A stretch of 64,000 nt of DNA from Streptomyces sp. ISL-10 (GTDB lineage: Bacteria > Actinomycetota > Actinomycetes > Streptomycetales > Streptomycetaceae), in the NCBI RefSeq assembly GCF_018614575.1, contig NZ_JAGGOJ010000008.1, positions 248,001-312,000 of the forward strand, read 5' to 3'. Shown here in pieces: positions 36,434 through 45,778 of the stretch; within the stretch, counting starts at the first letter, position 1, and each line of letters begins with the position of its first letter. Below the pieces are notes generated by a model. The model was not told the DNA's origin. It made no database searches and was given only the letters and a program-made list of their open reading frames with translations. Position numbers and translations under genes: made by a program.

Positions 36434-36964
36434 AGCGGTGACGCGGCTCGGCCGCCCCGCGCGGTGGACCTGCCGGAGGACCGGCTTCCTCCGCTGCTCA
36501 GGGCAGTGGAGCGGGCCGCCGAGGACGCGCGTCCTGGTTCCCGCACCCCGGCCCGGGGCGGCGAGCCGCAGCCTTGACCGTGGGGTGTGCCGCTTCGGGA
36601 AGCTCGCGCGGGAGGCCCAGGGGCTCGGCAGGTGTTCGTACAGATGCACTGCGAGCGTCCCAACGGGACGTCTGGCCCTGCGGATTACCTCTTCCGCGAG
36701 CCGGCCGGCAGCGTGCGAGCGCCGAACGGGTGGACTTTCGGAGCGTCGGTGTGAGCCTTCTGCTTGCCTGCTCGCGGCCGGCGGTGCGGTGCCTGTGGGC
36801 TCGTTGGCCGGGTGCGCGGGCGTGAGTGGCTGCTGCCGGTGAGGATCCGCCCGCACAGGTCGTGCGGCCGGCGGGGTATAAGCCCGCTAAATTGCCTCTG
36901 CGTGCCTTTGGGTGAATTCGCGGCCTGCCCAGAGAATGCGTCGGGTTCATGTGGAGGCCGCCCG
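36434..36964. other. gene-poor region upstream of ctaD
   Basis: About 530 bases without a supported gene. Forward-strand pieces around 36458-36740 have coding-like composition but contain stops and no recognisable family. It should contain the ctaD promoter. Confidence 0.4.
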
Positions 36965-38740
36965 TTGAGTGGAGTGCGTGTGGCGTCAGGGTCCGGGCAT
37001 GAGGCGCTGTCCGAGTACGAGGATGCGTACGAGAACGAGCTGCCGGTACGGCGCAGGCAGCCCGGCAACGTCGTCGTGCGGTGGATGACGACCACCGACC
37101 ACAAGACGATCGGCACGCTGTATCTGATCACCTCGTTCCTGTTCTTCTGCATCGGCGGTGTGATGGCGCTCGTCATGCGCGCCGAACTGGCCCGTCCCGG
37201 CACGCAGATCATGTCGAACGAGCAGTTCAACCAGGCGTTCACGATGCACGGCACGGTCATGCTGCTGATGTTCGCGACGCCGCTGTTCGCCGGATTCGCG
37301 AACTGGATCATGCCGCTGCAGATCGGCGCGCCCGACGTGGCGTTCCCGCGGCTGAACATGTTCGCGTACTGGCTCTACCTCTTCGGCTCGCTCATCGCGG
37401 TCGCCGGCTTCCTCACCCCACAAGGTGCGGCCGATTTCGGCTGGTTCGCCTACTCGCCCCTCAACAGCATCGAGCGCACCCCGGGTGTCGGCGCCGACAT
37501 GTGGATCATGGGTCTGGCCTTCTCCGGCTTCGGCACGATCCTCGGGTCGGTCAACTTCATCACCACGATCATCTGCATGCGCGCTCCCGGCATGACGATG
37601 TTCCGGATGCCGATCTTCACCTGGAACGTGCTGCTGACCGGTGTGCTGGTCCTGCTCGCCTTCCCGGTCCTGGCCGCCGCGCTGTTCGCCCTGGAGGCGG
37701 ACCGCAAGTTCGGTGCCCATGTCTTCGACGCCTCCAACGGCGGCGCGTTGCTGTGGCAGCACCTGTTCTGGTTCTTCGGCCATCCAGAGGTGTACATCAT
37801 CGCCCTGCCGTTCTTCGGCATCGCTACCGAGATCATCCCGGTGTTCGCCCGCAAGCCGATCTTCGGTTACATCGGTCTGGTGGGTGCGACCATCGCGATC
37901 GCCGGTCTGTCGGCAACGGTGTGGGCGCACCACATGTTTGTCACGGGGGGCGTGCTGTTGCCGTTCTTCGCGTTCATGACCTTCCTCATCGCGGTACCGA
38001 CCGGTGTGAAGTTCTTCAACTGGATCGGCACGATGTGGAAGGGCGCGCTGTCCTTCGAGACACCGATGCTCTGGACGACAGGCTTCCTGGTGACGTTCCT
38101 CTTCGGTGGTCTGACCGGAATCATCCTGGCCTCGCCGCCGATGGACTTCCACGTGTCCGACTCGTACTTCGTCGTCGCGCATTTCCACTACGTCGTCTTC
38201 GGAACGGTCGTGTTCGCGATGTTCGCCGGCTTCCACTTCTGGTGGCCGAAGTTCACGGGCAAGATGCTGGACGAGCGGCTCGGCAAGATCACGTTCTGGA
38301 CGCTGTTCATCGGCTTCCACGGCACCTTCCTGGTGCAGCACTGGCTCGGCGCCGAGGGCATGCCGCGCCGCTACGCGGACTACCTCGCGGCCGACGGCTT
38401 CACCGCGCTGAACACGATCTCCACGATCAGCTCGTTCCTGCTCGGTCTGTCGATCCTGCCCTTCGTCTACAACGTCTGGAAGACGGAGAAGTACGGCAAG
38501 CAGATCGAGGTCGACGACCCCTGGGGCTACGGCCGTTCGCTGGAGTGGGCCACGTCCTGCCCGCCGCCGCGGCACAACTTCCTCACCCTGCCCCGCATCC
38601 GCAGCGAATCTCCCGCGTTCGACCTGCACCACCCCGAGGTCTCCCTCCTCGACCAGGCGGAGAACCCGGGCCGCCGGGACGTCGTCGAGCCCGGGAAGGG
38701 CATCGCGGCCCCGCTGGGAGACGACAAGGGCCGCTCATGA
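36965..38740 (+). CDS. ctaD: cytochrome c oxidase subunit I (aa3 type), stand-alone copy
   Basis: A 591-residue heme-copper oxidase subunit I with twelve membrane helices. All metal ligands are visible: heme a His in [10 protein letters not shown], the Cu-B His and cross-linked Tyr in [10 protein letters not shown], Cu-B His pair in WAHHMFV and the heme His pair in [10 protein letters not shown]. It catalyses oxygen reduction coupled to proton pumping. No subunit II or III gene is nearby, so it is probably a second copy that uses subunits made elsewhere. I chose TTG at 36965 because GTGGAGG is 7 bases upstream; GTG 36974 or 36980 are alternatives. The stop overlaps the next gene. Confidence 0.93.
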   Translation: MSGVRVASGSGHEALSEYEDAYENELPVRRRQPGNVVVRWMTTTDHKTIGTLYLITSFLFFCIGGVMALVMRAELARPGTQIMSNEQFNQAFTMHGTVMLLMFATPLFAGFANWIMPLQIGAPDVAFPRLNMFAYWLYLFGSLIAVAGFLTPQGAADFGWFAYSPLNSIERTPGVGADMWIMGLAFSGFGTILGSVNFITTIICMRAPGMTMFRMPIFTWNVLLTGVLVLLAFPVLAAALFALEADRKFGAHVFDASNGGALLWQHLFWFFGHPEVYIIALPFFGIATEIIPVFARKPIFGYIGLVGATIAIAGLSATVWAHHMFVTGGVLLPFFAFMTFLIAVPTGVKFFNWIGTMWKGALSFETPMLWTTGFLVTFLFGGLTGIILASPPMDFHVSDSYFVVAHFHYVVFGTVVFAMFAGFHFWWPKFTGKMLDERLGKITFWTLFIGFHGTFLVQHWLGAEGMPRRYADYLAADGFTALNTISTISSFLLGLSILPFVYNVWKTEKYGKQIEVDDPWGYGRSLEWATSCPPPRHNFLTLPRIRSESPAFDLHHPEVSLLDQAENPGRRDVVEPGKGIAAPLGDDKGRS

Positions 38741-39099
38741 CCGACAGGGCGCCGCAGCAGTCGCACGACGTCGCGGCAGGCATCGCCCGGCTCGAGGGTT
38801 ATCTGCTGGCCCAGAGCCGGTTGACACAAGCACAGGAACACGCCGATGAGTTCGCGGACCTGATGCCATGGCTGACCACTTCGCAACGCGAAGAAGTGGT
38901 CCGTCTCTACACCCAGGACCACATCGCCGTCTCACGGCGTGCGCTGGAATTCGTCAGCGCACGCGCCGCGGAACTGCGGGTGGAGTACACCGCGCGCTAC
39001 GAGACGCTCAGGAGACGGCTGCTGTGCCGCAGCGTCGCCGCGCTCGTCACTGCGGCGCTGCTCTGCACGTGCGCGGCGCTGCTCACTGCCTACCGCTGA
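38737..39099 (+). CDS. small membrane-anchored protein coupled to ctaD
   Basis: A 120-residue protein that starts inside the ctaD stop (ATGA), so translation is probably coupled. The first 90 residues are soluble and helical ([40 protein letters not shown]). A C-terminal membrane segment [20 protein letters not shown] anchors it. The genetic link suggests an oxidase-associated assembly or regulatory role, which is inference. I do not recognise the family. Confidence 0.72.
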   Translation: MTDRAPQQSHDVAAGIARLEGYLLAQSRLTQAQEHADEFADLMPWLTTSQREEVVRLYTQDHIAVSRRALEFVSARAAELRVEYTARYETLRRRLLCRSVAALVTAALLCTCAALLTAYR

Positions 39100-39662
39100 C
39101 CTCGCGCCGGCTCTGCTCAGCTCTGCGGAACCAGCTCAGTGCCCGACCTCGCCGGGCTCTGCGGGCCGGGGAGTGTGCCAGGAGCCAGGAGCCAGGAGCC
39201 GGACGGCCCGGAGCCCGGAGCCGGGCGGACCGTGCTGGGGGCAGTGTCGGTGTGTCAGCCGATGTAGCGGCCCGCCCGTGGAGCGTCCCTGTTCCTGTTC
39301 GAGGGCCGCGAGGCGGCACTCGATCGAAGGAGGGACGACCTGCCGCTCGCGCAGGACCCAGCCGAGTCCGGCAAGGACGCTGCCGAAGGCCTGGAGTGAT
39401 GCGCGATCGTGCGGGACGGTGCCGGTCAGGCACAGCGTCCGGCGGAGCGCGGGCAGGAGCGGGCGGCGCTTTCGTGCCGTGCGGCAACTGTCAGCGCGCG
39501 GGTGTGGCGCAGCGCGACCGGCAGTGGGCGGCGCAGCCGCTCCGTGGCAAAGACAAGCGGGCGCGGGCTCCCGTGGGCGGGTCGGAGCCATGCTCGAACG
39601 GGTGACCGCGCACGTGTCGCGCCGGGCTTGCGCCGCCCGGCGGCAGAGAACTGCCGGAGCGA
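39100..39662. other. gene-poor region with short repeats
   Basis: No intact gene is supported. Around 39180-39235 the sequence repeats GGAGCC(A/C)-type units several times. On the reverse strand between about 39230 and 39440, coding-like pieces (TGTVPHDRASLQAFGSVLAG, CRLAALEQEQGR) suggest a decayed gene that I cannot name. Confidence 0.4.
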
Positions 39663-39850
39663 TCAGAGCCGGGGCTTGGTTTTGTAGCGGGGACCGAGGC
39701 CGGGGACGTCGGACCGGGGGAGTTCGGTGACGAGACGGTGCGTGACCATGAGGTCGTGCATGAGCGGCCGGACCTCCTGCACGCTCAGCCCCGCGGCGCA
39801 AGCGATCTCCTCCAGACGGACGTCCTCGCCGCCGCCCTTCGTCGTTGCGG
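39663..39850 (-). pseudogene. small HTH-like protein remnant without a start
   Basis: A reverse-strand frame ends at 39663 and reads EDVRLEEIACAAGLSVQEVR, LMHDLMVTHRLVTELPRSDV and PGLGPRYKTKPRL. The segment looks like a helix-turn-helix of a short streptomycete protein. I find no in-frame start codon upstream before the sequence turns non-coding, so the N-terminus is lost or shifted by an indel. It lies just downstream of the 83-residue gene. Confidence 0.45.
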
Positions 39851-39904
39851 CGTGCCCCTGGGGCCGGGGCCGTCCGGAACGCGCCGGGCCCGGCGGCGGC
39901 CGGC

Positions 39905-40156
39905 TCAGGCGGTGTCTTCCTCCTCGTCCCTCTCCACGCCCTCCAAGGGCTCACCACTGCTCGTTCCGCCGCGGCTGTAGCCCTCGGCGGCGCTCGCGGT
40001 TCCGGGAACGGTTCGCTGTCCGGGCTGCCGTTCCTGCCCGGAATGTGCGCCGGGGCCGCGGTCCTTGGGAACGCCCCGCTCTTCTTCGTGCGCCGACCGG
40101 TGTGTTCCGGTCCTGCGTTCAGGGTCTTGACCCGTCTCGCGATCTCGTGCAGTCAT
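39905..40156 (-). CDS. small hydrophilic protein
   Basis: An 83-residue, highly charged and presumably disordered protein (TARDRETGQDPERRTGTHRS at the start, GVERDEEEDTA at the end). ATG at 40156 has a GGAAGG-like site upstream. No domain is recognised. Such short acidic/basic proteins are common in streptomycetes. It might be stress-related by analogy, but nothing in the sequence proves this. Confidence 0.5.
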   Translation of the reverse strand: MTARDRETGQDPERRTGTHRSAHEEERGVPKDRGPGAHSGQERQPGQRTVPGTASAAEGYSRGGTSSGEPLEGVERDEEEDTA

Positions 40157-40382
40157 GACACGCCACCTTCCCGGACGTAACGTCGCCCGCACCGGGTCAC
40201 CCGGCGGCAGGCGGATAAACCGGCCGTCCGGCGTCGGTCCGGCCCGGGCGCTGACAGCCCGCCCGGACGGCCGGACGAACGCCGCGTCCTGGGGCGTGCG
40301 CGCAGGCCCCCGGCGCCCGTACTCGTGGACGGCGCGGCTTCCCGGTGCGGGCGAAGGCCGCACGCGCCGACCGCAGGCCCCG

Positions 40383-40973
40383 TCAGGCGGCCGCGAGCTC
40401 GGCAGCGCCGAAGGACACGTCGAAACGGTCGCACCAGATGGTCACGCTGCTGTAGCGGTCCAGATCGATCCCCTCGGGCAGTGCGTAGTTCTGGTCGCCC
40501 TTGTTGCCCTTGAGCTTGCCGAGGCTCTGGTACTTCCCGTCGTCGAAGACGTGCCAGCCGGCCTTCCCCTCCTGCACGGGGGCGTCGGTGAGCCACACCC
40601 GCAGATCCGGCCCGTTGCTGGTGTCCAGTCCCTCCAGGCGCAGCGTCTGGGTGCCGTCGGGCAGACGGATGATCTTCACCGTTCCCGAGGTCGGGTGCTC
40701 GTGGGTGATGAACGAACCGGTGGCAAGTGTCCTCGGTGCAGCCGGTGTTGCCGCGGGCGACGACGCTCCTGACCCCGGGCTCACGGACGCGTCCTTCGAC
40801 GGGCCCGTCGTCGCGGTCTCTCCCGCGACGACGGGGAATTCCTCGCGTACGGTCTCGTCCTGCCACAGCTTCCACGGCTGGAACCAGTAGAGCCCCGCCC
40901 CCATGGCCACCAGTGCCGTCGCCGCCGCCGTCATGACCACCGGTCTGCTCCGCAGCCGTCGCCCACGCCCCAT
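40383..40973 (-). CDS. DM13 domain membrane-anchored protein
   Basis: A 196-residue protein. An N-terminal signal anchor (VVMTAAATALVAMGAGLYWF) is followed by a Ser/Pro/Ala linker. The C-terminal DM13 domain (about residues 85-190) shows GSFITHEHPTSGTVKIIRLP, TQTLRLEGLDTSNGPDLRVW and the Cys in SSVTIWCDRFDVSFGAAEL. DM13 domains are proposed electron-transfer modules using that Cys. The ATG at 40973 has an AGGAGG site 5 bases upstream. It stands alone on the reverse strand. Confidence 0.9.
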   Translation of the reverse strand: MGRGRRLRSRPVVMTAAATALVAMGAGLYWFQPWKLWQDETVREEFPVVAGETATTGPSKDASVSPGSGASSPAATPAAPRTLATGSFITHEHPTSGTVKIIRLPDGTQTLRLEGLDTSNGPDLRVWLTDAPVQEGKAGWHVFDDGKYQSLGKLKGNKGDQNYALPEGIDLDRYSSVTIWCDRFDVSFGAAELAAA

Positions 40974-41284
40974 TGTTTCCTCCTGAACACGCTTGATGTG
41001 TCCTGCTATTCAACGTGACCCGGGGCCTGGAGTCCGCCGTGACCGGATGACGAATTCCTTACGGCCGGACGACTCGGCCGAGCGCATCGCCGGCCCGGCT
41101 CGACCACACCGTCCGCGCCATCTCGCCGTTGCGGGCCACGCGCCTTGCGGGACATGCGTGTCCCGGCTCCTGCCTCCCTGAAGCCGGTGCGGGCCCTGCG
41201 GCCGTCTGCCGCGTTCCGTCGGCTGCCCTTCTTGCAGGGCGGGTCCGACCGTTCAGGTGATGTCGAAGAGCGGGCCGGTGAGCG
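40974..41284. other. intergenic region, nothing recognised
   Basis: Holds the presumed DM13 promoter on its left side. No gene or strong hairpin is evident. Confidence 0.35.
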
Positions 41285-41700
41285 TCAGACCGAGGTCATG
41301 GCCTGCGCAGGCGAGAAGGCGAGCAGCATCAGGCACGCGCCGCCCAGGGCGGTGTCCCTGAGGAACTGCGCCGTTTTCCTTTGCCTGGACTCGGGGCCGG
41401 ACTCCTTCCGGAACGCGTGCATGATGACCGCGGTCGGGAAGAGGAACACGGCCAGGAGCAGTGCTCCCAGATCGGCCCAGATGCCCAGGACCACCATCAC
41501 CGCGCCTACCAGGAGTAGCAGGCCGCCTTGCCACCCTGGCGACCGGCCGAGACGGAGGGCGGGACGCCGCGGCTTGTGGCGTAGGCGGCCATGGCCTTGT
41601 TGTGGGTGAGGCGGTTGACGGCCGAGTCCGCGAAAAGCAGCGCGCAGAGAATGCGGCCGATGAGTACCAGGACGTCCGTGGTGACCTCCGTGATGGAGAC
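41285..41700 (-). pseudogene. DoxX family membrane protein, frameshifted
   Basis: Two reverse-strand frames together give a DoxX-type protein. The N-terminal half reads VLVLIGRILCALLFADSAVN, then RLTHNKAMAAYATSRGVP. The C-terminal half reads LLLLVGAVMVVLGIWADLGA, LLLAVFLFPTAVIMHAFRK and ends ACLMLLAFSPAQAMTSV. An indel around 41520-41540 separates them. No good start codon is visible upstream of ITEVTTDVLV. It was presumably a respiratory or redox-linked membrane protein. Confidence 0.6.
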
Positions 41701-41805
41701 AGCCGAACGATTGAAAGCGGAAGCACCCGGTTCAGGATGCGCCGCGGAGGGCCCGGGGACGGGTCGGGACGAGGTGGCACCGGTGCCACTACCGCGTGAG
41801 TCTGT

Positions 41806-41834
41806 CCGCCGACACCGACACCGACACCGACACA
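41806..41834. repeat. 6-bp tandem repeat (CCGACA)
   Basis: CCGACA repeats about five times, just upstream of the Hsp20-like fragment. Confidence 0.8.
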
Positions 41835-41835
41835 G

Positions 41836-41940
41836 ATGCCTAGCAGATCAGTGCCGAAACTGGCCGATGGCATCCTCACCCTGCACGTCGCCAAGGCCGA
41901 CAACGTCAGGCCGCGCCGCATCGAGATCCAGATCCGCTGA
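41836..41940 (+). pseudogene. C-terminal fragment of an Hsp20-like protein
   Basis: The 34-codon frame MPSRSVPKLADGILTLHV, ending RPRRIEIQIR, resembles the last beta strands of an alpha-crystallin/Hsp20 domain, where 'DG(I/V)LTL' precedes a Lys/Pro/Arg ending. The preceding domain is absent. A hexanucleotide repeat lies immediately upstream. I treat it as a gene relic. Confidence 0.5.
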
Positions 41941-42090
41941 CCGGTTCGCGCCGGCGTACGCCGTCGTACGTGCCGGGAGGCGGCGCCCACCGGGCTCCCG
42001 CCGCGCCGGGGCGTACGCATCAGGTGTGGTCGCCTGCGTTCGGCGTCCGGGCACGGGCAGGGTCCGCACAGCAGCCGCTCCCGCTCCTGC

Positions 42091-42588
42091 TCAGGAGCTC
42101 ACCGGTGGCCACGGGAGCGGCGACCGGCCGGGGCGCCAGCCCAGTTTCCCCGCAGGCGGGTCGGGCACGTGTCCGGGATCGGTACCCACGGCGTCGGTAC
42201 CCGCGTCGGCGGCGTCCGCGCTTCGCCGACGGCTCAGCGCCGTCCGTACGTCGGCTGCGGTCGTTCGGGGGACGCGGTCCGAGACGGCGATACGGGCAAA
42301 CGGTGCGGACGCGGGGTGCAGATCGACGCACGCCACCGATCCCTGCCGGGGATGGATGGCGACGAAGTCCCGTACCCCCGCCCGCTCCCGCACACCAAGA
42401 CACAGGACATCCGGAATCCAGGCCCCCCGGCCCGGACTGCCGCGCAGAACCCGCCACCACGACGCCTCGACGGTCACCTTCTCCACCGCTGCCAGCGGCA
42501 CCCTGACATCCCCGCGCCGAGCGGCGATCTTCTCCCACCAGGCCAGTTCGACGATCAGCTCCTCTCCCCGGATGGCAAGCCGGGCCAT
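42091..42588 (-). CDS. conserved hypothetical protein (PH-like fold possible)
   Basis: A 165-residue soluble protein. The first 105 residues alternate beta-like segments (LAIRGEELIVELAWWEKIAA, VRVPLAAVEKVTVEASWW, ACVDLHPASAPFARIAVS). This resembles the short PH-like proteins of actinomycetes. The last 60 residues are Pro/Asp-rich and probably disordered. It is followed on the same strand 16 bases upstream by a zinc-ribbon gene, so the two may be co-transcribed. Function unknown. Confidence 0.65.
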   Translation of the reverse strand: MARLAIRGEELIVELAWWEKIAARRGDVRVPLAAVEKVTVEASWWRVLRGSPGRGAWIPDVLCLGVRERAGVRDFVAIHPRQGSVACVDLHPASAPFARIAVSDRVPRTTAADVRTALSRRRSADAADAGTDAVGTDPGHVPDPPAGKLGWRPGRSPLPWPPVSS

Positions 42589-42604
42589 GACCGATCCACC
42601 TCCC

Positions 42605-43066
42605 TCACGCCGTGTTCAGGTCCTCGCGCCAGTCGTCACGGACCGCAGCCTCCCTGCCGTCTGCCTCCTCCAGCGGTTCGAAAGCCTCCAGCGGATCGAG
42701 CGCTTCCGGCTGTACGTGCGAGGCTGCGCCGAGCAGAGGCGCGCCGTGCCGCTCAGGACGGTGCCCCGGACGATCGGTGATCCTCAGCCGGGGAGTGTGG
42801 TCGGCTCCGGGCGGTGCCGGGACAGGCCTGCGGGCCAGGATGCGACCCACCCAGCGGCGCCCGCACAGCGGACACGGTGGCGCGCCTGCCGGTGTGTACG
42901 GGGAGGGCACCGCGATGCCGTCCCGGGAGAAGTACTCCCAGAGGTCACCTTCCGCGTCGCGGTACTGCTGCGCGTCGTAGTCGGCGCTCCACTGGTGCCA
43001 ACACCGGCCACAGGTGAACTCCACGCGCTCGACCGCCAGCTCGGTGATCACTGTGTCCACCTCCAT
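42605..43066 (-). CDS. zinc-ribbon protein
   Basis: About 153 residues. The CxxC pairs in EFTCGRCWHQW and PPCPLCGRRWVGR form a probable zinc ribbon in the first 90 residues. Between them lies DAEGDLWEYFSRDGIAVPSP. The tail is acidic. Streptomycetes carry similar proteins without a known role. The start is uncertain: ATG 43066, GTG 43060 or GTG 43051 (the last has GGAGG 8 bases upstream). An 8- to 10-bp tandem repeat lies directly before it. Confidence 0.65.
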   Translation of the reverse strand: MEVDTVITELAVERVEFTCGRCWHQWSADYDAQQYRDAEGDLWEYFSRDGIAVPSPYTPAGAPPCPLCGRRWVGRILARRPVPAPPGADHTPRLRITDRPGHRPERHGAPLLGAASHVQPEALDPLEAFEPLEEADGREAAVRDDWREDLNTA

Positions 43067-43096
43067 CCACACATCCACACATCCACACATCCACGC
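43064..43096. repeat. tandem repeat of CATCCACA
   Basis: CATCCACA repeats four times at the start of the reverse-strand zinc-ribbon gene, overlapping its possible ribosome binding region. Copy-number change could alter expression. Confidence 0.75.
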
Positions 43097-43200
43097 ACCG
43101 ACACGACAGCCGATACCGCGGACGGCTGCCCGGCCAGACATGGACGCACCTGGCGCCGCTCGCAGCACGTCACTCCACTTATTAACCCAAACAAGACATC

Positions 43201-43229
43201 TTGACAATCGCCGGCTCATGTTCTACGCA
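43201..43229 (+). promoter_or_regulatory. sigma-70-like promoter before J-domain gene
   Basis: TTGACA at 43201-43206 and TACGCA at 43224-43229 are 17 bases apart and face the J-domain gene 61 bases downstream. The -35 is a perfect consensus. Confidence 0.5.
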
Positions 43230-43289
43230 GATGACGGACGGAGCCTGTGAGGCGTTTCCGCGCCGCCTGCCGATGAGGGAGGTGGAAAG

Positions 43290-43709
43290 ATGTCCCGGCC
43301 GCATACCGACCACTACGCCGTGCTCGGGGTGGAGCCGTCCGCGTCCGACCGCCGGATCACCACGGCCTACCGCCGACTGGTCCGCAGCCTGCATCCGGAC
43401 ACCGCCACCGACGACGCGGCCGGGCAGGACGCCCTTGCCGCAGTGGTGGCCGCCTACGCGATCCTCCGCGACCCCCAACGGCGCGCCGCCTATGACGCCG
43501 CCCGCGAACAGGGGCCGCCCAGAGCGACAAGCGGGCCGGTGCCGGTACGCGTCACCTGTGTCGTCGGCCCCTCCGCCACCGCCACGGGACCACACGGCGC
43601 ACCTCTGCGCGCCGGCCCCGTCCGTGTGGGCGTGCCCGTCCGAGAGGCACCGGCCGCCATTCCTGTCGATCTGTTGCGGTGGGTCTGGGGTATGGACCCA
43701 CGGTGGTGA
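43290..43709 (+). CDS. J-domain (DnaJ-like) protein
   Basis: A 139-residue protein. The N-terminal 70 residues are a J domain: DHYAVLGVEPSASDRRITTA, YRRLVRSLHPDTATDD with the essential HPD near residue 35, and ILRDPQRRAAYD. The remainder lacks the Gly/Phe and zinc regions of DnaJ, so it is a class C (stand-alone) J protein that would stimulate an Hsp70 ATPase. The ATG has GAGGGAGG upstream. It lies near an Hsp20 relic. Confidence 0.9.
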   Translation: MSRPHTDHYAVLGVEPSASDRRITTAYRRLVRSLHPDTATDDAAGQDALAAVVAAYAILRDPQRRAAYDAAREQGPPRATSGPVPVRVTCVVGPSATATGPHGAPLRAGPVRVGVPVREAPAAIPVDLLRWVWGMDPRW

Positions 43710-43822
43710 CAGCGGCCCTTGTCACGAGGCGTTGACCGGAGGGCCGGCGGTGCGCCCGTTCGGAGCGAGCGACCGTGCGGCGGGGCCGTGACACCCCGGC
43801 GGCCGGGGTCGATACTTGCCGC

Positions 43823-44803
43823 ATGAACGTGTCCGGCCCGGTGGTACTCGACCTGCGGCAACGTCTCGCAGCCGGGATCTTCCGCCGCGTCGCCGGCCCG
43901 GCGGGTCCTCGGAACAGGGACCGGATCCACAACACGCCGGGGCCACGGTGGTTCGGACCTGAGCGGCCTGTGCGCAGAGTGCACAGCGATGCCTCCATGT
44001 TCGTCGGCGGTCTGCGCGCCCTCCTCATGCAGTCGCTGCATCCCCTGGCGATGGCCGCCGTGGCCGCGCACTCCGGTTACCGCGGCGATCCATGGGGGCG
44101 CCTGCAGCGGACAAGCACCTTTCTCGCCGTGACGACGTTCGGCACCGCGGACGACGCGCAGGAGGCCGTGGACCGCGTCCGGGCAGTGCACGGGCGCACG
44201 CACGGCACGGCGCCCGACGGACGGCGGTACCACGCGGCTGATCCCCATCTGCTGGGCTGGGTCCATGTGGCCGAGGTCGACAGCTTCCTCCGCGCCCATC
44301 AGCGCTTCGGCGCCCATCCCCTGGACGGGGCCGGCTGCGATGCGTACATCGCCGACATGGCACAGGTGGCGGCGGCACTCGGCGTCGTGGATCCACCTCG
44401 CGACCGGCGTGAACTCGCGGACCGGCTGAGGGCCTACCGCCCCGAGCTGCGCGGCACGGCGGAGGCTCGGGATGCGGCACGATTCATCCTGCTCCACCCA
44501 CCGCTGCCGCTGATCGCGCGGGGACCGTACGCCCTCCTGGCCGCGAACGCGGTCGCCGCGCTGCCCCCGTGGGCCCGTGCGGAACTCGGTCTGCCGAGGC
44601 TGCCGACCGCAGCGGAGGCCGTCGTACACATCACGGGGCACGCGCTGACGCGGGCCATCAGATGGGCCTTGGGCCCTGCCGGTGCCGGTGCCGCTCACCG
44701 CACGCCGCATGCCGTCGGCGTCGGCCGGGAGTGCCCACCGCGCGGTCGGCGACCGGCCGTGCCGCTGCGACGCCGTACGTCCCCTCGCCCGCGGCTGCCG
44801 TGA
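43823..44803 (+). CDS. MpaB family (DUF2236) oxygenase-like protein
   Basis: A 326-residue protein of the MpaB/DUF2236 family, some members of which are heme enzymes related to the latex-clearing protein Lcp. The family pieces are MFVGGLRALLMQSLHPLAMA, the nearby His in AAHSGYRGDPWGRLQRT, VRAVHGRTHG, HLLGWVHVAEVDSFLRAHQ and a helical C-terminus. The His residues near positions 74 and 82 are candidate heme ligands. The last 50 residues are Arg/Pro-rich and probably disordered. ATG at 43823. Substrate unknown. Confidence 0.85.
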   Translation: MNVSGPVVLDLRQRLAAGIFRRVAGPAGPRNRDRIHNTPGPRWFGPERPVRRVHSDASMFVGGLRALLMQSLHPLAMAAVAAHSGYRGDPWGRLQRTSTFLAVTTFGTADDAQEAVDRVRAVHGRTHGTAPDGRRYHAADPHLLGWVHVAEVDSFLRAHQRFGAHPLDGAGCDAYIADMAQVAAALGVVDPPRDRRELADRLRAYRPELRGTAEARDAARFILLHPPLPLIARGPYALLAANAVAALPPWARAELGLPRLPTAAEAVVHITGHALTRAIRWALGPAGAGAAHRTPHAVGVGRECPPRGRRPAVPLRRRTSPRPRLP

Positions 44804-44906
44804 CCGAGGGGGCGGAGTCGGTCGGGCGTGCGTCCCCTGCCCAAGGGGGGAAGATGGAGAGGAAGGGGAGGAACACCTGGTGGGCCCCAGGAAAGGGACG
44901 GCGGCC

Positions 44907-45767
44907 GTGGACCTCGTACTGCGCCAGGGCACTGCGGAAGACGCCGCGGAGTGCGGCAGGATCTGCTTCGACGCCTTTGCCGAGATCGCTCGTGAGCACG
45001 CGTTTCCGCCCGAGGTACCCAGTCCCCAGGTGAGTGTCGCGCTGATCGAAGGGGCCCTGACCCACCCGGGGTTCTACGGTGTGGTCGCCGAGCTCGACGG
45101 GCGGATCGTGGGGAGCAACTTTCTCGACGAGCGCTCGTCCGTCGTCGGGGTCGGGCCCGTCACCATCGATCCGGCCGTGCAGAACCGGGGTGTGGGCCGC
45201 CGGCTGATGCGGGACGTGATGGACCGGGCCGTCGAGCGCAGGGTCCCGGGGATCCGGCTGCTGCAAAGCGCCTATCACAACAGATCGTTCTCGCTGTACG
45301 CGAGCCTGGGGTTCGCGTTCAGGGACACGATGGCATGCATGCAAGGGCCGGCAATTCTGCGTGTGGTGCCCGGGCACGCCGTCCGGGAGGCGACGGACGC
45401 GGACCTCGCCGCCTGCAACGATCTGTGCCGACGCGTCCACGGCGTCGACCGCGGCGGCGAGGTCGCCGACGCGGTCGACAAACAAGGCACCGCCCGTGTC
45501 GTCGAGCACGAGGGGCGCGTCACCGGTTACGCCACGGACCTGGCGTACTTCGCGCACGCGGTCGCCGAGACCACCACCGATCTCCAGGCGCTGATCGCCT
45601 CCGCTCCCGCCTTCGGCGGGCCCGGCATCCTCGTGCCCGCGAGCAACAGTCTTCTGCTGCAATGGGGCCTCGCGAACGGCCTCAAGGTGGTCCAGCTCAT
45701 GAGCCTGATGACCATCGGGCTCTACAACGAGCCTGCTGGGGCGTACCTGCCTTCGATCCTCTACTGA
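44907..45767 (+). CDS. two-domain GNAT acetyltransferase
   Basis: A 286-residue protein with two GNAT folds. The N-terminal one has the acetyl-CoA motif VTIDPAVQNRGVGRRLMRDV and ends with NRSFSLYASLGFAFRDTM. The C-terminal one (from VREATDADLAACNDLC) has a degenerate motif and ends GLKVVQLMSLMTIGLYNEPA. Only the first is likely catalytic. Substrates could be small amines or proteins. GTG at 44907 follows GGAAAGGGA. It is convergent with the disrupted kinase gene. Confidence 0.87.
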   Translation: MDLVLRQGTAEDAAECGRICFDAFAEIAREHAFPPEVPSPQVSVALIEGALTHPGFYGVVAELDGRIVGSNFLDERSSVVGVGPVTIDPAVQNRGVGRRLMRDVMDRAVERRVPGIRLLQSAYHNRSFSLYASLGFAFRDTMACMQGPAILRVVPGHAVREATDADLAACNDLCRRVHGVDRGGEVADAVDKQGTARVVEHEGRVTGYATDLAYFAHAVAETTTDLQALIASAPAFGGPGILVPASNSLLLQWGLANGLKVVQLMSLMTIGLYNEPAGAYLPSILY

Positions 45768-45778
45768 ACGAGCAGTGC

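Noticed and set aside
36986..38632. Reverse-strand frame opposite ctaD, rich in His, Arg, Asp and Glu
   Set aside because: Antisense of membrane helices; no start signal or known domain.
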